From positions 1 through 64,000 of the forward strand of contig CAVUHO010000008.1 of assembly GCA_963741385.1 (NCBI GenBank): 64,000 bases of DNA. Direction: 5' to 3'. A model generated the notes under the pieces. The model worked only from the letters and a program-made list of their open reading frames with translations, did no database searches and was not told the DNA's origin. This document shows positions 10,345-20,138 of the stretch, in pieces. The DNA comes from Sulfomarinibacter sp963741385 (GTDB lineage Bacteria > Acidobacteriota > Thermoanaerobaculia > Thermoanaerobaculales > Sulfomarinibacteraceae). The translations under genes and the position numbers were made by a program. Every line of letters starts with the position of its first letter. Positions within the stretch are counted from its first letter, which is position 1.

Positions 10345-10644
10345 GTGAAATCGTTTGCAGTGACGAGCGGGACTCCCGCCGAGTTTATCGATCGCGTGCG
10401 GCGGGAACTCGCCGAACGCGGTCTGAACCGGTTTGCGGAGATTGCCGGTGACGATTCTGCGCTGGTGGTGAGGTTTCGCTGGATGGGCACCACCGAGCTT
10501 CGCTACCGGCTCGAACCGGCGGCCGAGGGGTTTCAGGCGGTCCTCGACGGCGAAAGCGTGTCGCCGTTTCACGCGCCGTTCCGCCAGAGCTTCGATGAGC
10601 GGTTCGACGAGGTCCTCGCCAGGGTCGGAGCGAAAACCATCTGA
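10345..10644 (+). CDS. Hypothetical protein, 99 residues
   Basis: I do not recognise the family. The frame starts with GTG at 10345, 31 bp after the PilZ terminator, and codes for a soluble alpha/beta-looking protein without signal peptide or cysteines. Features are two short amphipathic helices (AEFIDRVRRELAERG; FDERFDEVLARVG) around a strand-rich middle (ALVVRFRWMG, ELRYRLEP, FQAVLDG). Codon use matches its neighbours, which supports it being real. The 3' end is followed at once by an AT-rich repeat tract running outward. Confidence 0.55.
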   Translation: MKSFAVTSGTPAEFIDRVRRELAERGLNRFAEIAGDDSALVVRFRWMGTTELRYRLEPAAEGFQAVLDGESVSPFHAPFRQSFDERFDEVLARVGAKTI

Positions 10645-11342
10645 GTTTTAAGTTCTCAGTTTTTAGTTTTGAGTTCCCGCCCAGCCACATGGCAGCCGGG
10701 ACGGCTGCCCCACAAACCGTTCATCAAAGACTGCGATGGTTGCGGAACCCGCGTGCCAATTCGATTCTCGTTTCGCTGCATGGCAGCCGGGACGGCTGCC
10801 CCACAAGCCGTTCATCAAGGACTGCGATGGTTGCGGGGCCCGCGTGCCAATTCGATTCTCGTTTCGCTGCATGGCAGCCGGGACGGCTGCCCCACAAGCC
10901 GTTCATCAAAGACTGCGATGGTTGCGGAACCCGCGTGCCAATTCGATTCTCGTTTCGCTGCATGGCAGCCGGGACGGCTGCCCCACAAACCGTTCAACAA
11001 AGACTGTGATGGTTGCGGGGCCCGCGTGCCAATTCGATTCTCGTTTCGCTGCATGGCAGCCGGGACGGCTGCCCCACAAGCCGTTCATCAAGGACTGCGA
11101 TGGTTGCGGAACCCGCGTGCCAATTCGATTCTCGTTTCGCTGCATGGCAGCCGGGACGGCTGCCCCACAAACCGTTCAACAAAGACTGTGATGGTTGCGG
11201 GGCCCGCGTGCCAATTCGATTCTCGTTTCGCTGCATGGCAGCCGGGACGGCTGCCCCACAAGCCGTTCATCAAAGATTGCGATGGTTGTGGGGCACGCGT
11301 CCCGCGTGCCAAATTCAAAATTCAAAATTCAAAATTTAGAAT
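10645..11342. repeat. Tandem array of 91-bp units (seven copies)
   Basis: Units begin at 10689, 10780, 10871, 10962, 11053, 11144 and 11235, an exact 91-bp period. Each unit has hairpin A (GGCAGCCGGGACGGCTGCC) with CCCCACAA, a linker containing CGTTCATCAAAGACTGCGA, and a decayed copy of hairpin B (CCCGCGTGCC half only) followed by AATTCGATTCTCG. The last unit ends in an intact hairpin B at 11292-11310. Both edges are AT-rich tracts (10645-10675 and 11310-11342) that run outward from the flanking genes. The period is not a multiple of three, so the open frames across it are not genes. Confidence 0.93.
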
Positions 11343-11852
11343 TCAGTTCAGGTGGTTGATCACATCGATCAGCTCCTCGACCCGCGCGGCAGAGTCGTCC
11401 CCGGCCGGGTAGCGGTAGTGGATGCCGAGCAGCCGGTGGCCGGCGGGGTGGATCATGAACACCGCCGTCTCCTCCATCAGGCTCCCCTCGTCGATGTACT
11501 GGCCGCGCGAGTAGAAGGCGGTGCCGAAGTCCCCCTGCAGCTCCTGACCGCCCTTGTAGTCGGCGCCTTTCTTGCCTTCCATCTGCGACTGGTGGGTCTG
11601 AACCGCGGTCACCAGGTTGACGCCGTTTTGCTCGGGGCCGACCGAGAACCAGAGGACGCCGCTCTTGGCCGGGTCCGTCGGCCGGAGCTCCAGGCTGCTG
11701 CCCTGGTTGGAGGAGAGGGTCAGCCCACGGGGCATCCCCGTCAGCTCGATCCCGAGATCGATGTTCTGAATGACAGTCGGCGCCGGTGGCGACTGCGGCG
11801 CCGCGCAGGACAGGGCGAGGAGGATGACGACTGCGGCTGTCACGCGAGCCAT
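11343..11852 (-). CDS. Hypothetical lipoprotein
   Basis: A 169-residue protein. The start at 11850-11852 gives a lipoprotein signal (MARVTAAVVILLALSC, with LALSC as lipobox), so it should be anchored to a membrane after the cysteine. The mature part has a strand-rich domain (GIELTGMPRGLTLSSNQGSS; FMIHPAGHRLLGIHYRYPAG) and a C-terminal helix (AARVEELIDVINHLN). I do not recognise a family. It lies 5 bp after the zinc-ribbon gene upstream and is likely co-transcribed with it. Confidence 0.65.
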   Translation of the reverse strand: MARVTAAVVILLALSCAAPQSPPAPTVIQNIDLGIELTGMPRGLTLSSNQGSSLELRPTDPAKSGVLWFSVGPEQNGVNLVTAVQTHQSQMEGKKGADYKGGQELQGDFGTAFYSRGQYIDEGSLMEETAVFMIHPAGHRLLGIHYRYPAGDDSAARVEELIDVINHLN

Positions 11853-11857
11853 CTCCG

Positions 11858-12826
11858 TCACTCCGATAACAACGGCACGGCGACGCACTCGCCAAGGTCG
11901 ATTTCGTGGTCGGTTGCGCAGTGCATGCATCGGCAGTGAACCTTGGCGCCCTCGGAGCGGTACTGGAGATCACGCTCGCCGCAGGACCCGCAGATGAAGT
12001 TCCTCGCGTAGCCCCAATCCATGACGACTTCCTTGTTGAAGGACGATTCCTTGTCGAGGGTCCAGGACATTTTCGAAATGGTGTCCTCCGGTGACACCGG
12101 CAGCGGTGCGTGGAACTTGACGTTGACCCGGAATTTGCTCTTTTTGGTCTGGATGGCGCCGCCGCCGAAGTCCACCTCGCTGATCATTTCGTAGGGGATC
12201 GACAAAACCTTGCCGTCAGCGTTCTTGGTGAGCATGCGGCGCGACGTGAGGAGCAGCGGTCCCTCGCTCGAATCGAGCCGCAGGAACGGTACTTCGTCCT
12301 GGAGCAGGTTCCCGGCGAACTCCTTGGCCGCGTCCTTCGGGAGGGGCTTGCCCTCGAGAAATTTCTGGGCGCGCTGCAGCCACTCGTCGCGGACCTGCAT
12401 GGCCTTGATCATGGCCTGCTCGAGCGTGTGGTCCTTCTGCATTTTGAGGAGTTGTTCGCGTTCATATTTCGAAAACACGATGCCGCACTTGTGGCATTCG
12501 ATATTGGTCGCCGACTGGACGACGTTGCACGCCGGACAGGCGCGCTTGCCTGCTTCGAGCTCTTCGGCGGCGTCGATCGGCGGCGAGTTGGAGGGCCGGA
12601 TCTCGACGAGAACACCGTTGCTGTCGAGGGTTTCGAGGAGTTTTTTCGCCCGCTCGACGCTCAACGACTGAAACATGGGGATGTGGGGCGATGGGAACTG
12701 TCCTTCAAATTCGTTCCGGGGCCGGCCGGTGAGCCGCTCCATCGCCCCCACGAATCGGTGGCGTCCGGACTTTGAGGCGTCCTTGAGGCCGAGAATATGA
12801 ATGTTGTACGACAGGTGTTCGTCCAT
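11858..12826 (-). CDS. Zinc-ribbon protein of unknown function
   Basis: A 322-residue cytosolic protein with several recognisable pieces. The N-terminal 85 residues resemble the ribosomal L7/L12 C-terminal or ClpS-like adaptor fold (SVERAKKLLETLDSNGVLVEI). A first zinc ribbon (CPACN...CHKCG, about 97-115) is followed by a helical linker and a PH-like strand-rich segment (LLLTSRRMLTK...IPYEMISEVDF, about 195-225). A second zinc ribbon (CGSCG...CRCMHC, about 275-302) is near the C-terminus. No enzymatic motif is visible. It heads a two-gene unit with the lipoprotein. Confidence 0.65.
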   Translation of the reverse strand: MDEHLSYNIHILGLKDASKSGRHRFVGAMERLTGRPRNEFEGQFPSPHIPMFQSLSVERAKKLLETLDSNGVLVEIRPSNSPPIDAAEELEAGKRACPACNVVQSATNIECHKCGIVFSKYEREQLLKMQKDHTLEQAMIKAMQVRDEWLQRAQKFLEGKPLPKDAAKEFAGNLLQDEVPFLRLDSSEGPLLLTSRRMLTKNADGKVLSIPYEMISEVDFGGGAIQTKKSKFRVNVKFHAPLPVSPEDTISKMSWTLDKESSFNKEVVMDWGYARNFICGSCGERDLQYRSEGAKVHCRCMHCATDHEIDLGECVAVPLLSE

Positions 12827-12923
12827 CCCTCACCTCGCTTTCCAACCAGTATATCTGAGGACGTGAGCCCCACAACCGAAAAATTCAAATCGTTGTTCGC
12901 GCTACAATTAACCCCGGTGAGAT

Positions 12924-14075
12924 ATGCATTTTAGCCTCCGTTCCGCGGTCTTTCTGGGAACGCTGCTGTTGGTTGTTTCGGCGCCGGGTGCGGCGGCCCC
13001 GACTGACGATCAGCTGAGTTCGGTGCGAAACCGTATCGGCCAGCTCGAACAACGCCTCAGCCAGCTGTCGCAGGAGTCTGCGAGCGTGGAACGGGAGCAG
13101 AGGGAGCTCGACGCGCAGCTCGAGCTTGCGGATGCCCGAGTCAGGGAAGCGGAGCTGCTCCTGGTGCAGAGTTCGCAAGAGGTCGAGAGGCTTCGCACTG
13201 AGTCAGCCGAGTTGGCGTCGCAGCTCGAAGGGCGCCGCCAACTCCTCGACCGTCACCTCGAGATCCTGGCGCTGCTCGGGCGGCCCGGCCCGCTGCAGCT
13301 CTTCTTCGACGCCTATCAGGGTGGCGACCTCGAAGAGGCGGTGGGTACGGTTTCGGTGTTGACCGGCGGTCAAATGCGGATGGTGGAGGAATACCACGAG
13401 GTGAGCCGGCAGCACAGCCTCCGGCTGGCGGAACTCAGCCAGACCATGGAGCAGGCTCGTGAGGAGGCGCAACAGCTCGAGGTTCGGCGGGCGGACCTCG
13501 AGGCCGTTCGCGACCGCGTGGCGCGGAAGCTGACGAGCCTGGAGAGCAGCCGCAAGAGTGCCGGTGCGACCCTCGAGGACCTGCGCGAGCGCGAAGCGGC
13601 CCTCGAGCGATTGGTGAACGTGTTGTCATCGAAGGACCGTTTTACCGGTTCGGAGGATATTCGCGGTTATCGTGGGGCATTGCCGTGGCCGGTGGAAGGT
13701 CAGGTGGTGCAGGGCTTCGGGCGGCAGCGGCTTGCCAAATACAACACCTACACCGTGTGCAACGGTTTGCGGTTCGACGCTCCGATCTCGTCGCCGGTTT
13801 CCGCGGTATTTCCGGGCGTTGTGGCATATGCGAGGCACTTCAAGGGTTATGGGAATATGGTGGTGCTGGACCACGGGAACGATGTGTACTCGCTGGTCGC
13901 CGGCCTTGGTACAATTCACGTTCGGGTCGATCAACGAGTCACGATGGGGATGCGACTGGGGCTGGCATCGGCGCCCACCGAGGGCGGTAATGTGTATCTC
14001 GAGTTCCGGGTCGGTGAAAAGCCCGACGACCCGCGCCGTTGGCTGCAGTTGAAAGGGGAGTCGTCGTCACAATGA
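12924..14075 (+). CDS. envC: EnvC-like murein hydrolase activator with degenerate LytM domain
   Basis: A periplasmic protein of 383 residues: signal peptide to about residue 24, long coiled coil (about 30-225), then a LytM/M23 fold (about 250-375). In active M23 enzymes zinc is held by HxxxD and HxH motifs; here the corresponding places read NGLRFDAP, SLVAGL and VYLEFRV, so all metal ligands are missing. This fits EnvC, which activates amidases at the division septum rather than cutting peptidoglycan. The ATG lies behind GGTGAG. It overlaps the next gene by 4 bp (ATGA) and starts the EnvC-CtpA-YibQ operon. Confidence 0.85.
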   Translation: MHFSLRSAVFLGTLLLVVSAPGAAAPTDDQLSSVRNRIGQLEQRLSQLSQESASVEREQRELDAQLELADARVREAELLLVQSSQEVERLRTESAELASQLEGRRQLLDRHLEILALLGRPGPLQLFFDAYQGGDLEEAVGTVSVLTGGQMRMVEEYHEVSRQHSLRLAELSQTMEQAREEAQQLEVRRADLEAVRDRVARKLTSLESSRKSAGATLEDLREREAALERLVNVLSSKDRFTGSEDIRGYRGALPWPVEGQVVQGFGRQRLAKYNTYTVCNGLRFDAPISSPVSAVFPGVVAYARHFKGYGNMVVLDHGNDVYSLVAGLGTIHVRVDQRVTMGMRLGLASAPTEGGNVYLEFRVGEKPDDPRRWLQLKGESSSQ

Positions 14076-15202
14076 AACGCACTCGCACGGTGTTTTTGTC
14101 CGTCTCGATCGGGGTGGTGCTGCTGTTCGCCAGTGTACTGATGGCGAATCGCGGCAATCAGGACGTGTTGTTCCGTGCTCTCGGCAATCTGGCCGAGGTG
14201 GTGCACCTCGTGGAGACCGAGTACGTGGACGAGCTCAACCAGGAGGCTCTGTCCATGTCGCTCGATGCAGGGTTGGTGGAGTCGCTGGATCGGTCGGCGG
14301 CCGTTCTTCCCGCCGACAGGGTCGACGAGTACCTGGATTTCGTGGTTTCGCCGCCGCCGTTCGGTCTCAGTCTGGCCACCCGTCTGGGTTCGGCTTCGGT
14401 GTACGACGTTCTCGAAGGGTCGCCGGGTGAAACTGCGGGTCTCGACAGGTGGGAAGTCATCGAGCTCGTTGAAGGCGTCAACAGTCGAGGGCGCCCGTTG
14501 TGGCAGATCCGGCTCGATCTGATGGATCGCGAGAACCGCGGCGAAAGCGTGCGCCTGGCGGTGTTCGACCGCGAGGTCGACGAACGGCGCGAGGTGATTC
14601 TCGAGCCGGCGCCGTGGACGGTGCGGCCGGCAACCGCCGAGCTGCGGGGCGATGCCACGATCGTCAAGATCGAGGCCCTGCCCGAGAACTCCCTGTCTTC
14701 AGTCATCGAGCTCGTGCCCGCCGACGGGCCGCTCGTTCTCGATCTCAGAGAGCTGCGGTGGGGCCTCGAAAGCGAGGCGATCGCGTTGGCCGATGCATTC
14801 GTCGATGCCGGGGTTCTCGGCGGCTGGCAGGGGCGCCGAGCGGGGTCCAAGACCTTCCCGGCGACGGCAAGTCGGCTGGTTTCGTCCGCGCCGGTCGTTC
14901 TCGTCGACCGCGACACGCAGGGCGTCGCCGAGATTCTCGCGGAGGCGCTGCAACGACACGGTGCTGTGGTGGTGGGCGAGAAGACGGCGGGTCACGCGTC
15001 GTACATGAGTCTGGTCAGGGACGGCGATGTGGCGGTGTGGATGCCGGTCGGACAGTGGCTGCGGGCGGACGATAAACCCATCAACGGCAACGGCATCGAA
15101 CCGAACGAGCTGGTTGAAGTGTCCGATGTTGAAGGTGGAAAAGATCCCGTGCTCGAACGCGCACTCGAGGTCCTGAGTCGGGAACTTCCGAAGGCGGCCT
15201 GA
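14072..15202 (+). CDS. S41-family (CtpA-like) protein with lost catalytic residues
   Basis: A 376-residue protein with an N-terminal membrane anchor (about 7-24), a PDZ domain (about 98-170) and an S41 tail-specific-protease fold. In active CtpA enzymes the Ser sits in a GSASASE loop and the Lys in TFGKG. Here the aligned loops are DTQGVAE (Gly284 in the Ser position) and TAGHAS (His308 in the Lys position), so the Ser-Lys dyad is absent and proteolysis is unlikely. The ATG overlaps the EnvC stop. Position between EnvC and YibQ is the usual place of CtpA, so this is probably a scaffold-like descendant. Confidence 0.82.
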   Translation: MKRTRTVFLSVSIGVVLLFASVLMANRGNQDVLFRALGNLAEVVHLVETEYVDELNQEALSMSLDAGLVESLDRSAAVLPADRVDEYLDFVVSPPPFGLSLATRLGSASVYDVLEGSPGETAGLDRWEVIELVEGVNSRGRPLWQIRLDLMDRENRGESVRLAVFDREVDERREVILEPAPWTVRPATAELRGDATIVKIEALPENSLSSVIELVPADGPLVLDLRELRWGLESEAIALADAFVDAGVLGGWQGRRAGSKTFPATASRLVSSAPVVLVDRDTQGVAEILAEALQRHGAVVVGEKTAGHASYMSLVRDGDVAVWMPVGQWLRADDKPINGNGIEPNELVEVSDVEGGKDPVLERALEVLSRELPKAA

Positions 15203-15205
15203 TCG

Positions 15206-16384
15206 ATGCCGTCTCGCTCAACAGGAAAAGGGAAGCAGCGCGGGTTTTCCGGCGCCCGCCGGGCGGCGGTGCCGTGGATCGTGGTCGCCCTGGGGGCGCT
15301 GGTGGTGGCGTTGTTGTTCTTCCTCCGCCCCACCCGCGAGAGCAAAGATTCGCAGATCGAGGCGCGGCTGCTGGAAATGGCTGCCGAGCGTGGTGTGGCC
15401 CGTCAGTCAATCGTCGTTGACGATTCGATCGTCAAGGCGGACAACGTTTTCATTCGCACGTGGCGCTTCGAATTCGGCGACCGTGGCGCGCGCGAGGGTT
15501 TTGTCGGCGACCTCGAAATCGAAGGGGCGGCCAGACATGCCGCAGTCGTGGTGCCTTCCGACCTCGGCGCGGGCGAGGTCATCGTGCGGATGGACTTCGG
15601 GTCTGAAGCCTTCGATCTCAGGCTGACGGTCGCGAAACCGAAGGTCGCGGTGGTGCCGCCGACCCCCGCCCCGACCCGACAACCCACCGCCACGCCGCGG
15701 CCCCAGCCGGCGCCCGGCGCCCGTGGCAGGTTGGCGATCCTGATCGACGACGCCGGCCAGAAAGACGATCTGGTGGCGGCCGCGGCCGCGCTGCCGGCGC
15801 CGGTCGGAATTGCGGTGCTGCCCTTCCTGCCGAGATCGGCCGAGACTGCGTCGGCGATGTTTGCAGCCGGTCACGAGGTGTGGGTGCACCTGCCCATGGA
15901 GCCGGAGAACTATCCTGCCAACAGGCCCGGCCCGGGCGCGGTGCTGGTGGGGATGTCGATCGACGAACTGCGGACAACAGTGCACTCCGCCATCAACAGC
16001 ATTCCCCACGCGGTCGGGGTCAACAACCACATGGGCTCGAAGGCGACCGCCGATCTCAAGACCATGACCTGGGTCATGCAGGAGCTCTCCGCGCGGGGCA
16101 TGGCCTTTATCGACTCCCGCACCACGACCCGGACGGTTGCGGAGGAGGCGGCCCGCGCCCAGGGCGTCCCCACCAACCGCCGTCACGTGTTTCTTGACAA
16201 CGAGCGCAATGCCTCGGCTATCCGGAAACAGCTTGACGAGGCGGTTTATCGCTGTCGGCTCGACGGCGAGGCGATCGCCATCGGCCACCTCGACTCGGTG
16301 ACGATCAAGGTACTCGCTGCCGAGCTGCCCGGCCTCGCCGCAAAAGGCGCCGACCTCGTCAAACCGAGTGAATTGGTCAGGTAG
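15206..16384 (+). CDS. Divergent polysaccharide deacetylase family protein (YibQ-like)
   Basis: A 392-residue protein with a single N-terminal anchor (about 20-42), a region of about 110 residues, a Pro/Thr-rich linker (about 150-172), then a YibQ-type NodB-fold domain (PF04748). Family motifs are LAILIDDAGQ (about 175), WVHLPMEP (about 230), GVNNHMGSKAT (about 270) and MAFIDSRTT (about 300). Like relatives it retains the Asp/His frame of polysaccharide deacetylases, although activity is rarely shown. It follows the S41 gene by 3 bp and completes an envelope/septum operon. Confidence 0.85.
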   Translation: MPSRSTGKGKQRGFSGARRAAVPWIVVALGALVVALLFFLRPTRESKDSQIEARLLEMAAERGVARQSIVVDDSIVKADNVFIRTWRFEFGDRGAREGFVGDLEIEGAARHAAVVVPSDLGAGEVIVRMDFGSEAFDLRLTVAKPKVAVVPPTPAPTRQPTATPRPQPAPGARGRLAILIDDAGQKDDLVAAAAALPAPVGIAVLPFLPRSAETASAMFAAGHEVWVHLPMEPENYPANRPGPGAVLVGMSIDELRTTVHSAINSIPHAVGVNNHMGSKATADLKTMTWVMQELSARGMAFIDSRTTTRTVAEEAARAQGVPTNRRHVFLDNERNASAIRKQLDEAVYRCRLDGEAIAIGHLDSVTIKVLAAELPGLAAKGADLVKPSELVR

Positions 16385-17011
<627 letters not shown>

Positions 17012-18421
17012 CTAATTCTTCCTGTGCCACACCACCCCGTGGGGCGTGTCCTCGACGACGATTCCCATCTCGGTGAGTCGGCCGCGGAGTTCGTCGGCCC
17101 GCGCGAAATCGCGCGCCGTGCGCGCCGCGGTGCGCTCGTCCACCAGCCGCTGGATCTCGTTGTCTGCGCCTGTGCCGTCGTCGGCAGCGGGAATGATGTC
17201 GAGCACCGCCGCCACCTCGGCGAAGGCGGCATCGAGCGCGGGCCGGACCCGGGTCGAGATGCCTGCGCCGTCGAGGGCGGTGTTGACCCGCCGCAACAGG
17301 TTGTGAAGGGCCGCGAGCGCCCGTGCGGTGTTGAGGTCGTCGGCCAGTGAGTTGCGGTACTCGCGGGAAAACTCGTCCACCGCCTCGAGCTCGAGGTCGC
17401 CGGGCCCGTCGGCCGGCGGGGTGTTGGCGAGGCGCCGGAACGTGTTGGTGATGCGATCGATCGCCAGGGCCGCGGCGTGGAGGCCGTCCATGGTGAAGTT
17501 GAGCTTCTGGCGGTAGGGCACCGAGATCAGGAGGTAGCGGATCGCCAGCGGATCGTGGCCCTGATCCAGGAGGTCGCGGAGGGTGAAGAAGTTGCCCTTG
17601 GACTTGGCCATCTTTTCGCCCTCGACCACGAGGTGCTCGGCGTGCAGCCAGAAGCGGGCGAAAACCTCGCCGGTGGCGCCCTCGGACTGGGCGATCTCGT
17701 TTTCGTGGTGGGGGAAGATGTTGTCGATACCGCCGGTGTGGATGTCGAAGTGCTCGCCGAGCAGGGCCATGGACATGGCGGAGCACTCGAGGTGCCAGCC
17801 GGGCCGCCCCGGACCGACCGCCGTCTCCCACGCCGGCTCACCCTCGCGGGCGCCCTTCCAGAGGACGAAATCGCGCGCGTCGTCCTTTTCATACTCCTCG
17901 TTGTCGACCCTCGCCCCGACCAGGTTGGCCTCGGGTCGGACCCCCGACAGCTTGCCGTAACCGGGGAAGGTGGAGATGCTGTAGTAGATCGAGCCGTCGC
18001 TGCGGTAGGCGTGGCCTGCGGCCTCGAGGCGCTCCACGAGCTCCACCATCTGTGGGATGTAGTCGGTGGCGCGGGGATAGTGTTCGGCGCGCTCCACCCG
18101 CAGGGTGTCGAGGTCCTCGAAAAAGGACTCGATGAAGCGGTCGGTGTAGTCGCGCAACGCGAGCCCGGCGGCGGTCGACTCGCGGATCGTCTTGTCGTCG
18201 ACGTCGGTCAGGTTCATGACCTGGGTGACGCGGAACCCGGCGAGTTCGAGGGTCCGCCGCAACACGTCTTCGAAGAGAAATGTGCGCAGATTGCCGATGT
18301 GGGCGTAGTCGTAGACCGTCGGGCCGCAGGTGTAGAGCCGCACGTGGTCGGGCTCGACGGGCTCGAACTCCTCGAGCCGGCGCGTCAGCGTGTTGTAAAG
18401 GCGCAACGGAAACTCGGGCAT
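17012..18421 (-). CDS. cysS: Cysteine--tRNA ligase
   Basis: Charges tRNA-Cys. Class I synthetase signatures are clear: HIGN at 41-44, KMAKS at about 270-274, the zinc site (Cys32 in YTCGPTVYD, Cys213 in HLECSAMS, and HHENE), and the GGIDNIFPHHENEIAQ block. The length of 469 residues is normal. The start at 18419-18421 (MPEFPLRLYNTLTR) lies directly behind a CGGAGGA ribosome-binding site; the open frame extends another 157 codons upstream but only through repeat DNA. Both edges of the gene abut heptamer tracts within 50 bp. Confidence 0.97.
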   Translation of the reverse strand: MPEFPLRLYNTLTRRLEEFEPVEPDHVRLYTCGPTVYDYAHIGNLRTFLFEDVLRRTLELAGFRVTQVMNLTDVDDKTIRESTAAGLALRDYTDRFIESFFEDLDTLRVERAEHYPRATDYIPQMVELVERLEAAGHAYRSDGSIYYSISTFPGYGKLSGVRPEANLVGARVDNEEYEKDDARDFVLWKGAREGEPAWETAVGPGRPGWHLECSAMSMALLGEHFDIHTGGIDNIFPHHENEIAQSEGATGEVFARFWLHAEHLVVEGEKMAKSKGNFFTLRDLLDQGHDPLAIRYLLISVPYRQKLNFTMDGLHAAALAIDRITNTFRRLANTPPADGPGDLELEAVDEFSREYRNSLADDLNTARALAALHNLLRRVNTALDGAGISTRVRPALDAAFAEVAAVLDIIPAADDGTGADNEIQRLVDERTAARTARDFARADELRGRLTEMGIVVEDTPHGVVWHRKN

Positions 18422-18455
18422 CGGTCCTCCGGAGAGGGGATTGTACCCCGGGAGA

Positions 18456-19458
18456 AGATTTCGGATTTCGGATTTCGGATTTCGGATTTTTCCCCCGCCC
18501 ACCCTCCCCCAGCTGACAGTCATCCCGGGCGGCCGTTTCTTCCTTCGTGTCACCGGCGGGGCATCCGCCTCTCGGCATCCCGACCGAGGGGCATTCCGCA
18601 CTTCTCTGTCATTCCGACCGAGCGAGTGAAACGAGCGAGTGGAGGAATCTGGGTGGGGGCTGGAGGCAAGACGATTCCTCAAGCCACCCCCCAGATCCCT
18701 CCACTCGGTCGCAGGGCTCCCTCGGTCGGGATGACAGCAACGACGATACGAACGCTTGGGTTGATAGTCAGCTGGGGGTGGAGGGGCGAGGATTCGGCAT
18801 TCGGCATTCGGAATTCGGAATTCGGAATGCCACCCACCCGCCCGGAACCCAATGACTGTCATCCCGGGCGGCCGTTTCTTCTTTCGTGTCATCCCGGCCG
18901 AGGGGCATTCCGCACTTCTCTGTCATTCCGACCGAGCGAGTGAAACGAGCGAGTGGAGGAATCTGGGTGGGGGCTGGAGGCAAGACGATTCCTCAAGCCA
19001 CCCCCCAGATCCCTCCGCTCGGTCGCAGGGCTCCCTCGGTCGGGATGACAGCAACGACGATACGAACGCTTGGGTTGATAGTCAGCTGGGGGTGGAGGGG
19101 CGAGGATTCGGCATTCGGCATTCGGAATTCGGAATTCGGAATGCCACCCACCCGCCCGGAACCCAATGACTGTCATCCCGGGCGGCCGTTTCTTCTTTCG
19201 TGTCATCCCGGCCGAGGGGCATTCCGCACTTCTCTGTCATTCCGACCGAGCGAGTGAAACGAGCGAGTGGAGGAATCTGGGTGGGGGCTGGAGGCAAGAC
19301 GATTCCTGAAGCCACCCCCCAGATCCCTCCACTCGGTCGCAGGGCTCCCTCGGTCGGGATGACAACACGGAGGAAACGAACGCTTTGGATGATTGTCAGC
19401 TGGGGGAGGGTGGGCGGGGGAAAAATCCGAAATCCGAAATCCGAAATCCGAAATCTCT
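18456..19458. repeat. Three tandem 314-bp copies of the palindromic element
   Basis: Equivalent points (GCATTCCGCACTTCTC) recur at 18591, 18905 and 19219, an exact 314-bp period. The second and third copies are almost identical, while the first differs at its left end. Each unit has outward heptamers, CCACCCACCCGCCC, the core with CCGACCGAGCGAGTG...GGTCGGGATGACAG, and a G-rich end. Heptamers touch cysS on the left (18456-18490) and crp on the right (19425-19458), both running outward from those genes. Long open frames here on both strands are translated repeats. Confidence 0.95.
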
Positions 19459-19466
19459 CTCTCCCG

Positions 19467-20138
19467 CTACTCCAGCAGGTTCTCCCGTATGTAGGTGAAC
19501 TTCCCCTTGTTGACCAACCCGAACCCTTCCTCGAACTCGTTGATGAGCCGGGAGACGGTTTCGCGGCTGGTGCCGATGGAGTGGGCGATGTCGGAGTGCG
19601 TGGGTCTCTTGACCACGACCCAGCCGTTGCCGAGCCGTTGGCCGTGATCGAGGGCCATGTCGAGAAGATACCGGGCGAGGCGCCCGGCCACGTCCATGTA
19701 GGCCAGCGACTCCATCTTCGAGTTGGCGCGCCGGAGCCGGCGCGACAGGATAGCCATCAGTTTGCGCGAAATGGTCGGACGGGTCTCGATGAGGCGATCG
19801 AAATCCTCCCGTTTGATGATCATCATCTCGACTTCGGTGATGGTGACCACCGATGCCGAACGGGGGGCCGCTTCGAGAAGTCCCATCTCGCCGAAGACCT
19901 GGCCGGAGCCGAGCACCGTGAGGATGAACTCCTTGCCGTCCGACGAGGTCGTGACGACCTTGACCCGGCCGTTGACCACCACGAACACCGCGTCCGCCGG
20001 GTCGCCTTCATGGAAGATCGTGGTGTCGGTTGCGACCTTGCGGACCTGCGCGTGGGCCGCGACCTCCTGCAGTTCACTCTCGTTCAGCTCTGAAAAGAGC
20101 TCGATCTCCGACAGCAGCTGCGGCGCCTTGTCGCTCAT
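19467..20138 (-). CDS. Crp/Fnr-family transcriptional regulator
   Basis: A 223-residue regulator with an N-terminal cyclic-nucleotide-binding fold (FHEGDPADAVFVVVNGRVKV, then GSGQVFGEMGLLEAAPRSASV, about 42-98), a dimerisation helix, and a winged HTH (THSDIAHSIGTSRETVSRLINEF, about 178-201). The FGEMGLL...PRSASV run matches the phosphate-binding cassette of cAMP binders. No N-terminal cysteine cluster is present, so it is not an FNR-type oxygen sensor. It overlaps the TPR lipoprotein gene by 4 bp and is the last gene of the miaA-hfq operon. Confidence 0.9.
   Translation of the reverse strand: MSDKAPQLLSEIELFSELNESELQEVAAHAQVRKVATDTTIFHEGDPADAVFVVVNGRVKVVTTSSDGKEFILTVLGSGQVFGEMGLLEAAPRSASVVTITEVEMMIIKREDFDRLIETRPTISRKLMAILSRRLRRANSKMESLAYMDVAGRLARYLLDMALDHGQRLGNGWVVVKRPTHSDIAHSIGTSRETVSRLINEFEEGFGLVNKGKFTYIRENLLE

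Noticed and set aside
10689..11310. 91-bp repeat array as a CRISPR or as a repeat-protein gene
   Set aside because: The linkers are the same in all units, so there are no spacers. The 91-bp period shifts the reading frame at every unit, so the overlapping open frames on both strands cannot encode a repeat protein.
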